Positions 9,712 to 19,243 of a stretch of 64,000 nucleotides of DNA are shown here, piece by piece; within the stretch, counting starts at the first letter, position 1, and every line of letters starts with the position of its first letter. The notes below the pieces were generated by a model that saw only the letters and a list, made by a program, of their open reading frames with translations, was not told where the DNA came from and searched no databases. The translations under genes were made by a program, and so were the position numbers. This stretch comes from Nosema muscidifuracis (taxonomy: Eukaryota > Microsporidia > Nosematidae). The stretch is from the NCBI GenBank assembly GCA_028335825.1, contig JAIOKI010000017.1, positions 124,001-188,000 on the forward strand. Direction: 5' to 3'.

Positions 9712-10920
9712 TCATTCCTTCTTAAAAGATACTGTACTTAATATATACCCACCTGCTACTATACTAAATAAAATAGTAACTCCTGATAATATAGATATTA
9801 AGTTAAACTTCCTTACTGCTAATATAAAATATAAAGAAGGGAATAAGAAAGATATACTATTACTAAAAGTAGCACCTAATATTTTTAAAAATACGTTAAG
9901 ATCTATACCTGGTATAGAGTTAATTAATAACATAACTCCAAATAAAGAACTTATTAAATAAATTCTACTTTTATCATCTGACTTACCCATTATCTTAAGT
10001 AAAATAGAAGATGCTGGATTTAATTGAAGAGGGAAAGATCCAAATAAAACTATAATAGATCCTATTACAGCTATTTTAGGACATATTCTAAATATTGAAT
10101 CTTTAAGAGCTAAATTTATAGGAGATTCAGGAGAACAGAAATTTTTAATTAAATCATTTCTTCCTATAGAATTTCCATATATCTTGTATCCAAAATATCC
10201 TACAGCTGAATATATTGATCCTCCTATTATTGATCCAAAAGCTGACATGTATACCAAACTTTTAACAGATTTATCTTGTACCTCTGTATAAATAGATACC
10301 ATATTCACTTGACAGCACATTCCTAAAATAAAAAATCCCATTCCAAATCCGTAATCATAATTATAACTGTCAAATCCTCCTGATTGAATTTTATCTCCAT
10401 TAACAAAGTAGAAAGACAGTATAAAGACAATCAAATAACAAACTGAAAAAACAGAAAGATAAGAAGTAAACTTAAGAGAACTTAAATCTTTAAGTAAAGA
10501 CAAGAAGTAAAGAACAATACCTGTACCAAAAAGAGTGGACACATTAAAAATATAAAAATTTGGATGTCTTTCATCTACACCAAATAAGAATAACAAAATA
10601 AGATGTACCATATATTTATGGAAAGATATTCCTACGAAAACTTGGGACAAAACAATACAAAAATCTACGGCGTATCCAAAATATCTGTTCGTATCGTAAG
10701 CTAATGACGAATAAGTTTTCGTATGACTCTTATTTAAATAAGCAGAGTATGATACTGTAAATAGAGTGAGACCAGTAAGAAAAGTAACTGCTATCATAAA
10801 GTATATACTTTGTATGAACCCTATACTTTTAAATGCAGCTGGCATAAAATTTATACCTACTCCTAACATAGATGTAATAATTGTCACAGTACCACCGAAG
10901 GTTGATAATCCTTTTTTCAT
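9712..10920 (-). CDS. Amino-acid transporter, AAAP/SLC38 type
   Basis: A 402-residue polytopic membrane protein with about ten to eleven hydrophobic segments. It starts with the typical AAAP first helix (TIITSMLGVGINFMPAAFKS), carries the SLC36/38-like GFGMGFFILGMCCQVNM segment near the middle, and ends with a last helix pair and LKILGATFSNSISFLFPS. It would move neutral amino acids across the plasma or vacuolar membrane. Obligate intracellular parasites with few biosynthetic genes depend on such carriers. CCCCC at 10926-10930 precedes the ATG. Substrate and direction cannot be read from the sequence. Confidence 0.85.
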   Translation of the reverse strand: MKKGLSTFGGTVTIITSMLGVGINFMPAAFKSIGFIQSIYFMIAVTFLTGLTLFTVSYSAYLNKSHTKTYSSLAYDTNRYFGYAVDFCIVLSQVFVGISFHKYMVHLILLFLFGVDERHPNFYIFNVSTLFGTGIVLYFLSLLKDLSSLKFTSYLSVFSVCYLIVFILSFYFVNGDKIQSGGFDSYNYDYGFGMGFFILGMCCQVNMVSIYTEVQDKSVKSLVYMSAFGSIIGGSIYSAVGYFGYKIYGNSIGRNDLIKNFCSPESPINLALKDSIFRICPKIAVIGSIIVLFGSFPLQLNPASSILLKIMGKSDDKSRIYLISSLFGVMLLINSIPGIDLNVFLKILGATFSNSISFLFPSLYFILAVRKFNLISILSGVTILFSIVAGGYILSTVSFKKE

Positions 10921-11149
10921 AAATAGGGGGTTAAAAAAATTAATATTTGAAATATTATTTTAATTTAATATTACAACTTAAAAAAATTTTGATATAGAAT
11001 AATTAATTGGAAATAAAAAAGAATAAATTGATTAAAGATAAATTAAAAAATAATTAGAGATAAATAAGAATTCATTAATTGAAAATAAATAAAATTAATA
11101 TAGATAAAATTTTTTAAAAGTTAAAGATGATAAAAATTCATTAATTGAC

Positions 11150-11640
11150 GATAGAAATTGTAAAGATGAATAAGAATCTATTAATTTAAAATATAAATAA
11201 AAATTAATAAATTGTAAAGATGAATAAAATTTAATAAATTTTAAATATGAATAAAAATTAATAAATTGAAAAGATGAATAAAATTTAATAAATTTTAAAT
11301 ATGAATAAAATTTAATAAATTTTAAATATGAATAAAAATTAATAAATTGAAAAGATGAATAAAATTTAATAAATTTTAAATATGAATAAAAATTAATAAA
11401 TTGAAAAGATGAATAAAATTTAATAAATTTTAAATATGAATAAAAATTAATAAATTGAAAAGATGAATAAGAATCTATTAATTGAAAATTAATAAATTGA
11501 AAAGATGAATAAAATTTAATAAATTTTAAATATGAATAAGAATCTATTAATTGAAAATTAATAAATTGAAAAGATGAATAAGAATCTATTAATTGAAAAT
11601 TAATAAATTGAAAAGATGAATAAAATTTAATATATAAAAA
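11150..11640. repeat. Satellite-like tandem repeat, about 50 bp unit
   Basis: About ten imperfect copies of a unit made from AAATTGAAAAGATGAATAA, AATTTAATAAATTTTAAAT and ATGAATAAAAATTAAT. Variant units contain GAATCTATTAATTGAAAATT. It occupies the middle of the first part of the 3.2 kb gap between the transporter and the ITPase gene. No gene lies within it. Confidence 0.85.
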
Positions 11641-12843
11641 AATAAAGAATTAAAGATAAATTATATTTTAAATTATATAAAGCTTTATAAAAAGATCTAA
11701 AATTTTATCTCCTTATTAATTACAAATAAAAAAATATTCTGACTTATTCTTATTAAAATATGAATAATTTGTTAAATAAATCATTTAATATCTTTTTATA
11801 TTAAAGATACATATTTTTTAAAGATCTTTAAATCATTCAAAAATATTTTTTTTAAACAATTGTAGTAAAGATAGAAATCTAGATCTTTAAAATATGAATC
11901 ATATAAATTAAATAAAAGTAATTATTGTTAAGATAATATATAATAATAATTATTATATAAATATAAAGAGTGAATCATATCATAATAAAATATTCTACTC
12001 ATTTATTAATTTACTGACACATGCTTTTTAATTTAGTTTTAAATATTAAAGAATATTACCCCTTATATTATTGAATTAAAGAAGAGTAACCAGTAATTTT
12101 AATTAAAAATAGAAACGTCTATTTATAAATTAATAAGAAGACTAAGATGTTATTTATTTACTCTTATAAAATTAATTTATTAACTTTAATAAAATTTTTA
12201 TTAATTCATTATCTCTTATAAAATTAATTTATTAACTTTAATAAAATTTAAATAATAATTTATTTTCTCTTATAAAAGTATTTTACTTACTCTTTTAATT
12301 TGTTATCTCTAATAAAATTTTTATTAATTCATTATCTCTAATAAAATTTTAAATAATTTACTAAATCGATGTATCAATTTAACATCAAAATTAGAATACA
12401 TTATAAAAATAGAGATAAAAATCTTTATATTAAAATTTACAAAAAATATCATAATATTTTATAATGCCATTTTTGTAAACAAAAATGATCTTGAAACTAA
12501 CACTAATTTAAAAATTTGTAATGATAGAAAAAACTTATTACATAATTTTTTATTTGATCGGTTTACAAAGACGAACTTAACTTATTCTTCTTAAAATTAT
12601 TAAGAGTTGTTTGATTAACTATTTTTTTATATAAAAGACTCTTATCATTTTAAAACACAGATTGAATTCAAACAAACTTCCTTTACTACTTTTATTAATT
12701 AAAGACCATTTAATACTTGTCAATAATGTTTTTATTTAATTTGCTTTCTTCCTGCACGGGGTAAAATTATAAATTATTTTAAATACTTTTCAACAATAAT
12801 AAGAGGATACTTTACAATAGTAAAATGAAATTTATGTATTAAC

Positions 12844-12866
12844 TGTCATAGCCTCATGCTATGACA
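12844..12866. other. Perfect 9-bp hairpin
   Basis: TGTCATAGC (12844-12852) is followed by the loop CTCAT and the exact complement GCTATGACA (12858-12866). It lies about 100 bases before an unusual GC-richer patch. Function unknown; it could be a structural RNA element or the tip of an inverted-repeat remnant. Confidence 0.6.
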
Positions 12867-12967
12867 AGTATTTTAAAATTTTATTTATTTTTAAATATCC
12901 CACAACCGGGTTTTCAAAAAATTAAATAAATATAAAATTTTAAAAAAAGGGTAACAAGAAGAAGCAA

Positions 12968-13159
12968 ATGAATTATAACAATTTTAATATTAGTAGAAAC
13001 GGGACCCGCGCCGGAATAGATACAGCGCAGAGTAGAGGTCACCAGAATGATAGTAGACAGCAAAATAAAATAAACAGTATTTTAGAAACTTATTTTAAAA
13101 ACGGGTCCTATCCCCGTGGGCATAACATTAACATTGCTTTTTATAATTTTTGGAAGTAA
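12968..13159 (+). CDS. Possible small protein in a GC-richer island
   Basis: An open frame of 63 residues, polar and rich in Asn, Arg and Gly, with NGTRAG and NGSYPRGH segments. The DNA from about 12,965 to 13,125 is clearly GC-richer than the surrounding spacer and includes GGGACCCGCGCCGG and a small ACGGG/CCCGT hairpin, so it has been under different pressure from its neighbours. There is no CCC directly before the ATG (GGGTAACAAG lies upstream instead), and I recognise no family. It could be a small gene, a remnant of a mobile element, or part of a structured RNA rather than a protein gene. Confidence 0.25.
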   Translation: MNYNNFNISRNGTRAGIDTAQSRGHQNDSRQQNKINSILETYFKNGSYPRGHNINIAFYNFWK

Positions 13160-14131
13160 AAGCATAATAAAATATTCTCAATAGATTTTTCATTTTTTAT
13201 TCACCTGTCAAAAATCTCTAGAAAAATATTTAAAATGCAAATTTGACTTTTTATTTGAAATATTCTTATTTATATTGTTCTGTACTAAAGAATTTTATTA
13301 ATTTGATAGAATTTTCTATTTTACTTTAGATATTTTCTTATATCCTTTTTAAAATAAATTCCTTTTATTTTTACTCAAATAATTATTTTTTTAATCTAAA
13401 CAATTTCTCAAACTCATAATTAATCATTGAAGTGGGAATGATTTTCTACAAATTTAATCAATTCTTTTTGTGAGTCATTGATTGTTTTTATATCATTATT
13501 AAATTATTGTATTTCTTAAAGTATATATTTTATAAATTGAAATTTTTATTTGTGATAATATTTTATAGAGTAAAGCATATATTTTATAGATTAATATATT
13601 TAATTGTGATAATATTGTATTTATTAAAGTTTATAATTTATAAAATATTTAACTGTTTAAATAATATTTTATATTCTTAAGATAGTTAAAATAATTTTGA
13701 TTTTTATATTTCAACTGTTTAAAATAATATTGATTACTTTTTTTGACTATGAGTCATAAACAACCTCCTAAATTTTAAATTTGAATAAGTTAGTCAATTT
13801 TTTAATTTAAAAATTTCAAATAAAATTATTTATAATTTTGTGAAAATAGTTCAGTTTTGATTTAACTTTGTAATAACTTATTCAAATTTAAAATTCTAAT
13901 AAGTCTAATTCTATTAACTTTTATAACTTTAGTCATAAAACTTTTTTGTGTATTTATTTAATATATTTTGACAGGTGGTAAAAAATTGCTGTCAAGATGA
14001 TATTTTTGACATGTCATGATTATCTTTAAAAAAAAATTATTAAGATTAAATCAAATAAACTAAATATATCATCAAATCTTATATCAGACTGTTAGTATAC
14101 CAGGATATCTATTTTTAAATTTTTATCCCTT
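13160..14131. other. AT-rich spacer without recognised gene
   Basis: Low-complexity AT-rich DNA with a few imperfect direct repeats (for example AAAGTATATATTTTATA and similar at about 13,520-13,640). Only the CCC start signal of the following ITPase gene (14127-14129) is recognisable. Confidence 0.5.
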
Positions 14132-14692
14132 ATGTCTTTATATTTCGCAACAACAAACAAGCAAAAACTAGCAGAAGCACGTGAATTTCTTAGCAAAGAA
14201 GTCTATCCTATTGAAATAGATATAGATGAGATCCAAGGTACAAAATTTGAAGTAGCTTATGATAAACTGAGAAAAGCATGTGAATTAAACTTAAACAAGT
14301 ATATTATGATAGACGATACCAGTATAGAAATCAATGCACTTAACGGGTTCCCTGGTCCGTATGCTAAAGATTTCATGAAGATTGGGCTCGATTGTATAGA
14401 AAATCTTGTATCAAAAATTGGACGAGAAGCAGTAGCTAGTTGTTATATAGGATTTGGGATTATGAAAGATGATGGTGAGTTCGTCTATGAACTGTTTAAT
14501 GGTGATGTTCATGGTAAAATTGTACCCGGTAAAGAAGGAGGAACAGGCTTCAATAATATATTTTTACCAGATGGTTCTGATAAAGTATATGGAGATATGG
14601 ATATTAAAGAAAAAAATTTAGTCAGTCATAGAGGGATTGCTATAAAAAAAATGAAAGAGTATATGATTAAGAATAAAATTCTAGGAATGTGA
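14132..14692 (+). CDS. HAM1: Inosine triphosphate pyrophosphatase (HAM1/ITPA)
   Basis: A 186-residue member of the Ham1/ITPase family, which hydrolyses ITP, dITP and XTP to monophosphates and so keeps deaminated purines out of nucleic acids. Family motifs are present in order: N-terminal TTNKQKLAEA, the metal-binding DDTSIEI around residue 70, GFPGPYAKDF, and the C-terminal SHRGIAIKKM. Length equals the family norm. CCC at 14127-14129 is two bases before the ATG. The gene is isolated, with 3.2 kb of spacer upstream and 3.6 kb downstream. Confidence 0.95.
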   Translation: MSLYFATTNKQKLAEAREFLSKEVYPIEIDIDEIQGTKFEVAYDKLRKACELNLNKYIMIDDTSIEINALNGFPGPYAKDFMKIGLDCIENLVSKIGREAVASCYIGFGIMKDDGEFVYELFNGDVHGKIVPGKEGGTGFNNIFLPDGSDKVYGDMDIKEKNLVSHRGIAIKKMKEYMIKNKILGM

Positions 14693-16256
14693 TTTAGATA
14701 TTTAACTCTTAATTAATAAATTAATTTATTTTAGTATGGTCTTAAGAATTAAAAATAGTTGAATTTGTTTGTAAATTTAATAATATATCTGACTATCTTA
14801 ATATTAGAATGACATTGTCAATAAGTTTTTTTTCACGGTTTAGTATAAAATAACAATAGACATTGAAAATATAAAACATAAGATAATAAAAAATTAGTCA
14901 AAAATGTAGCATTCTTACAAAAAAGTAAAAACTATAACATTAAAATAGCCAAATGCTTTGATATTTCTTACTTGGGAGAATTTCATTTATAAAAATGAAA
15001 TTACTAAAGAAAGATAAGGGGAAAAAAATAAAAAATTTTAAATACTTAGGTTGAATTTTACATTTTTTTACAATTTGAATAATAAAAGAAGAGATCAAAC
15101 TAGAAATAGTTTGATTAATATTGTATTTTAAAGGTGATTGGGACAAATACATGTTATTATATATAGTCAATAAAATAATCGTAGCAATCAAATTTCTACT
15201 CAAAACTACATATAAATTATTCAAAAAATAGTTAATTTGGCAAATCCGAAGCATTATGACCTGCTAATGAATGAAATAGTACAAATATACTGGTTTAAAC
15301 GATAATTATTTCTTATGAATTAACTTGGGATGATATGATATCTAATTTTAGTGAGACTAATATAAAAGACTTAAAATAACTATAAAATCAGAATAATATT
15401 TCCATTTTATAGTCTTAAAAAACTTGAAAATTATTTACACGAATACAAATGAAATGAATACAATAATATCGCCAAGGAAATAATTGTGAAATATTCTTAG
15501 AAATATAAAATATGATGAAATCACAAAAATTAGCTTTACATAAAGCATAAACAAAAATAACTTCAAAATAAACGCATCTATTAAATTTTAACAATCTAAA
15601 TTCATTTAATGATTGTAGAAATTATATCTGTTTCATCAAGAGCACTCTATATATTTCTTAAAGCATTCTTTCGATTTTCATAATAAAAAATACTCTACTT
15701 GGATATTATTACATCCTTTAAAAAACAGCATTAAAAGACTCAATGATGTAGAAGTAAAAACAATAATAGGTTATTTTAATTAAGTAACATAATTTAATCA
15801 TTATAAAAATTTTTGATCTTTAAGCTGAATATTCAGTTTTATTAATTAAGACTCGTTAAAACTTGTTATATTTGACAAATCTAATAATAAGCATCAATTT
15901 TAGATGAGAATATTAATTTGACATTTAATGAAATTAAAAACACTTATTTAGTAATATTTTAATAATTAAAGCTATATATTAACAATTTAAGTTGAAACTG
16001 GCCATTTAATTTTCTTTGTATATTTTCATAATTTCAATTTTAAATTCCTTCATTGAGAGGAGAAAACCTGAAATTTAACAAAATATCACTGGTAGATTAA
16101 TAACAACCATAATGTTACCAGTATCAATAATAAGTCAATATTTGGCTAATGTATTAATATTAGCAAATATAATATCTCATATGCTAAGATCAATATTTCT
16201 TAGAAATATTTAATTTTTAATTTGTTGTATAAAACAAACAAAGTATCTTCAAAAAC
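14693..16256. other. AT-rich spacer without recognised gene
   Basis: About 1.5 kb of AT-rich DNA. A 104-codon minus-strand frame (14,940-15,254) is hydrophobic low complexity without start signal or homology and is not accepted as a gene. Nothing else is recognisable. Confidence 0.5.
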
Positions 16257-16264
16257 TATATAAG
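16257..16264 (+). promoter_or_regulatory. TATA-box-like element before the structured RNA
   Basis: TATATAAG lies immediately upstream of the first pairing strand of the structured RNA. It could be a Pol III-type upstream TATA element. The spacing to the proposed 5' end (16,270) is shorter than usual, so the real 5' end may lie further in. Confidence 0.35.
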
Positions 16265-16269
16265 CGATT

Positions 16270-16700
16270 TCACCCCTACCCCTATGTCTATTTCAATAAT
16301 TCTTTTGATTAAGAAGATATAGACATTAGGAACTACCTGCATGCTTACATGGATTGGCGCATACAGAAGTAAGAACAGGTGTATGTTGCAATCTTATATA
16401 AAGAATAATGTGATAAGATTGTGGTCCCGAATTATAAATCACATCTTGTTCAATTTCTGATAATAAATAGATAGATCTGTGATACAGGATGTAGAGGAAA
16501 GATTCGTGGATGCAACTTGACTGATACTTATGTCTTTAATAAGTGGACTCAGTTAAGTAAAATCTGTGTAAGGTCAAGATACTGTTAAACAGTTTGAAAT
16601 CCGTGATGAAAAAGATGATCGGATTAGCAGGTAGTTCAATAGGAGGATGTTGTTGAGGGTGCTTAGTATGGTGTATTGTTTATGGTATGGGTGATTCTCT
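16270..16700 (+). ncRNA. Structured RNA, candidate RNase P (or MRP) RNA
   Basis: This stretch is GC-richer than its surroundings, has no reading frame and folds in the order expected for RNase P/MRP RNA. P1: 16270-16280 with 16684-16694 (10 of 11 pairs). P2: 16330-16340 with 16627-16637 (11 perfect pairs). P3-like arm: hairpin 16389-16397/16413-16421 (9 pairs). CR-I-like GAGGAAAGATTCG at 16494-16506. P4: 16504-16511 with 16599-16606 (8 pairs including wobbles, joining the CR-I-like and CR-V-like parts). P7: 16516-16521 with 16573-16578. After CR-V the strand returns to P2 and reads GTAGTTCAAT, as in human RNase P RNA. A T5 run at 16753-16757 may be the Pol III stop. RNase P matures tRNA 5' ends. 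I infer P over MRP because a P7-P9 type domain is seen and no GARAR loop is obvious. The two ends are approximate. Confidence 0.55.
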
Positions 16701-16759
16701 GGAGTGGTAATGTTTCATATAAAAAAATAAGTATTAGAATTATAAATCTAAATTTTTAA

Positions 16760-17727
16760 GGTGTATATCTTTTTAAATTAAAGCACCTTTTTTGTATGAG
16801 GAAAGAAGAATTGTTAGGATTTTATATTATAAAGTGTTGAAAAAGGAAATCTAGAATGCTATTATTCGAAATTATAATATTGATTGGTCAATTTGTAAAT
16901 CACTTTACTGCTAAAAATTAATAGATAATAAATTTACTTATATTTATTTTTTTCAATAATTATTAATAACGGTATTTAATTTCACATATTAAAAAAGTTT
17001 AAATAAAGTGTTATTTAGTTTGTTTATCTAAACACAATAAAAATAAGACAGAAGTTATTATTTTAAATATAAGGATAGAATTATTAGATCAAAAATTAAA
17101 ATTTACCTCTCGAGTCAGATATTGATTTGTAACATGAGTCCTAAATATTTTATATCTTCTTCCAAAAACTAATCAATGCCTTTGAAGAAAATAAGATCAA
17201 ATCTTAAACCGTGCTTAGTTATAAAAAGTATAAGTCATTAAATTTTTTTCTTTTGAAATTACCAAAAAGCTTTGCATTATAATTATTATATAAATTTCTG
17301 AGTAAAATAAAAATTCGTTACATTTCACTGCTCGAATTAAATTCATCAATTATAATTTTATTTCGATATACTGATTATTTTTTATCTATACCTTCACTTT
17401 CTAATTAAAATTAATTTTCTTCCAATCTTACATAATTAATCTGTATTTAAATCATCTTATACAGATATTACTAAAAAATAAATTCTGTAAATATAAAATA
17501 TATTTAATCGAATATATTTTATCATATTAATCTCATTATGATAGATAAATTTACTACTTTCTTAATATTATCAAAATAAATACAAACAGAATAATTTATT
17601 TATTTCACCAAATCTTATTGGAACAAATAAATAAGTCGTTATAATTAGATAATTTATTATAAAATTCAATAAATATTTCTTTATTATTCTGGATTTATTT
17701 ATAATTATATAGAATATAATAAATTTA
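16760..17727. other. AT-rich spacer without recognised gene
   Basis: Roughly 1 kb of AT-rich DNA between the structured RNA and the LINE remnant. No gene, tRNA or clear repeat seen. Confidence 0.5.
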
Positions 17728-17818
17728 TTCCTGAAAGCCATAATTCTAATCTACGCTAAAGCTGATGCTCGTTGCTTTAATAATGTTTGAGTACTTTGAA
17801 TTATTAAAGATATTTATT
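17728..17818 (+). mobile_element. Short LINE remnant (91 bp)
   Basis: About 90 percent identical to 60040-60130, the 5' end of the LINE copy in the transposon-rich part. The similarity begins at the same base in both places (TTCCTGAAAGCCAT) and ends here about 90 bases later. Differences are mostly G/C in the 60 kb copy versus A/T here, as expected of decay in an AT-driven genome. It is the only transposon trace I see in the core region. Confidence 0.8.
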
Positions 17819-17970
17819 TATATTAAGTATACATATTTTTAATAAGAAATGATTAATAAATTTTTATAAAAAATATATTATGCGACAAATTTTATATCGA
17901 ATTAAAAAATTATCGAATGATATCAACATTAATCAAAATAAATTCATTTATGTGCATTTATTCAAAATAT

Positions 17971-18210
17971 AAAAACTAATTTAAATGTCAAATATGTAAA
18001 CATATATCCCGAAAAAAATAGTGTATAAAAACACTTAATAAATATAAAAACTAATTTAAATGTCAAATATGTAAACATAATATCCCGAAAAAAATAGTGT
18101 ATAAAAACACTTAATAAATATAAAAACTAATTTAAATGTCAAATATGTAAACATAATATCCCGAAAAAAATAGTGTATAAAAACACTTAATAAATATAAA
18201 AACTAATTTC
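17971..18210. repeat. Tandem repeat, 75-76 bp unit, three copies plus a partial
   Basis: Units start at about 17971, 18046, 18122 and (partial) 18198. They are nearly identical and differ mainly by one inserted base. Each contains ATATCCCGAAAAAAATAGTG and the small inverted pair GTGTATAAAAACAC. The array ends less than 100 bases before the thymidylate kinase start, so it may affect that promoter. Confidence 0.9.
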
Positions 18211-18290
18211 TATTTTTTCCCTCCATTTCAAATATTTTTTCCCTCCTATAACAAATAAAAAACTATTTATATGAGAATACTACCCTCCTC

Positions 18291-18890
18291 ATGTTTGTAG
18301 TATTCGAAGGACTAGATAAAAGTGGTAAAAGTACACTTAGCAGATCAGTATACTCAAAACTTAATGAAATGAAAATATCAGCCAAAGAAATGCATTTTCC
18401 TGATAGAAATTCCGTTATAGGTGATATATTAAATAAATACTTGACTGGTAAAATGGATTTGGGCCCAGAAGCTACACATCTTTTGTTTACTGCTGATAGA
18501 TACAATAAGAAGAAATATATTGAAGAGACTTCTAAAAATAATGTTCTTCTTTGTGATAGATATTCCTGGAGTGGAATTGCATCTTCATCAGCTAAAGGTT
18601 TAGATATGGCTTGGTGTATTGACACAGAAAGACTTCTTCCTAAACCTGATCTTACAATTTTTCTAATAGCTAATACCGATATAACAATGAAAAGATCTAA
18701 CTGGGGTGATGAAGTATTAGAAACAAGAGATTTTCAAATTAAAATGGGTGAAGGATACTCGCATATGCATGAGTTTGTTGATAATGTAGTAAAACTTGAT
18801 GCTACTAAATCTGTAGAAGAACTTACCAATTTGGTTGTAGAAGAAATAGAAAAAATCTTTCGAGAAAGGTGTGTTCAAATACAAAATTGA
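18291..18890 (+). CDS. CDC8: Thymidylate kinase
   Basis: A 199-residue dTMP kinase (dTMP + ATP to dTDP + ADP), needed for dTTP supply. It shows the P-loop GLDKSGKST at residues 7-15, the DRYSWSG motif of the substrate-binding region near residue 87, and a lid region with KRSNWGDE. Length is normal for the eukaryotic enzyme. CCC at 18283-18285 lies before the ATG. The 75-76 bp tandem repeats end just upstream. Confidence 0.95.
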   Translation: MFVVFEGLDKSGKSTLSRSVYSKLNEMKISAKEMHFPDRNSVIGDILNKYLTGKMDLGPEATHLLFTADRYNKKKYIEETSKNNVLLCDRYSWSGIASSSAKGLDMAWCIDTERLLPKPDLTIFLIANTDITMKRSNWGDEVLETRDFQIKMGEGYSHMHEFVDNVVKLDATKSVEELTNLVVEEIEKIFRERCVQIQN

Positions 18891-19151
18891 TAAAAAAGAG
18901 TGAATGTAATAAAGTTTTATACAAATTTTTTATTTAATACGTTATTTTTTTTTAAAATTAGTCATCTATCACTAAATTAATTATAGTTTATCATAATATT
19001 CGATACTCCTTATAATAAATTACAGAAATTATTTCTTCTTATTATATTTGTTTTTAATATTTCAAAAAATTATTTATTATTATTAGATTTTCTTTTAATA
19101 CAATTAACAATTTTTCTACTGATAATTTAAAAATGCAAATTTTATTTTTAA

Positions 19152-19243
19152 TAAATTTATATAAAAGTAATTGATATTCTTTTTTGATCAATATAAGAGA
19201 TTAAATTTATATAAAAGTAATTGATATTCCTTTTGATCAATAT
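19152..19243. repeat. Duplicated 40-50 bp block at the 3' end of the Ufd2 gene
   Basis: Two copies of AAATTTATATAAAAGTAATT followed by GATATTC and TTTTGATCAATAT lie directly beyond the stop codon of the minus-strand Ufd2 gene. This is a local duplication within the spacer. Confidence 0.8.

Noticed and set aside
14940-15254. Minus-strand 104-codon frame
   Set aside because: Hydrophobic low-complexity translation of AT-rich DNA, no CCC signal, no recognisable motif.
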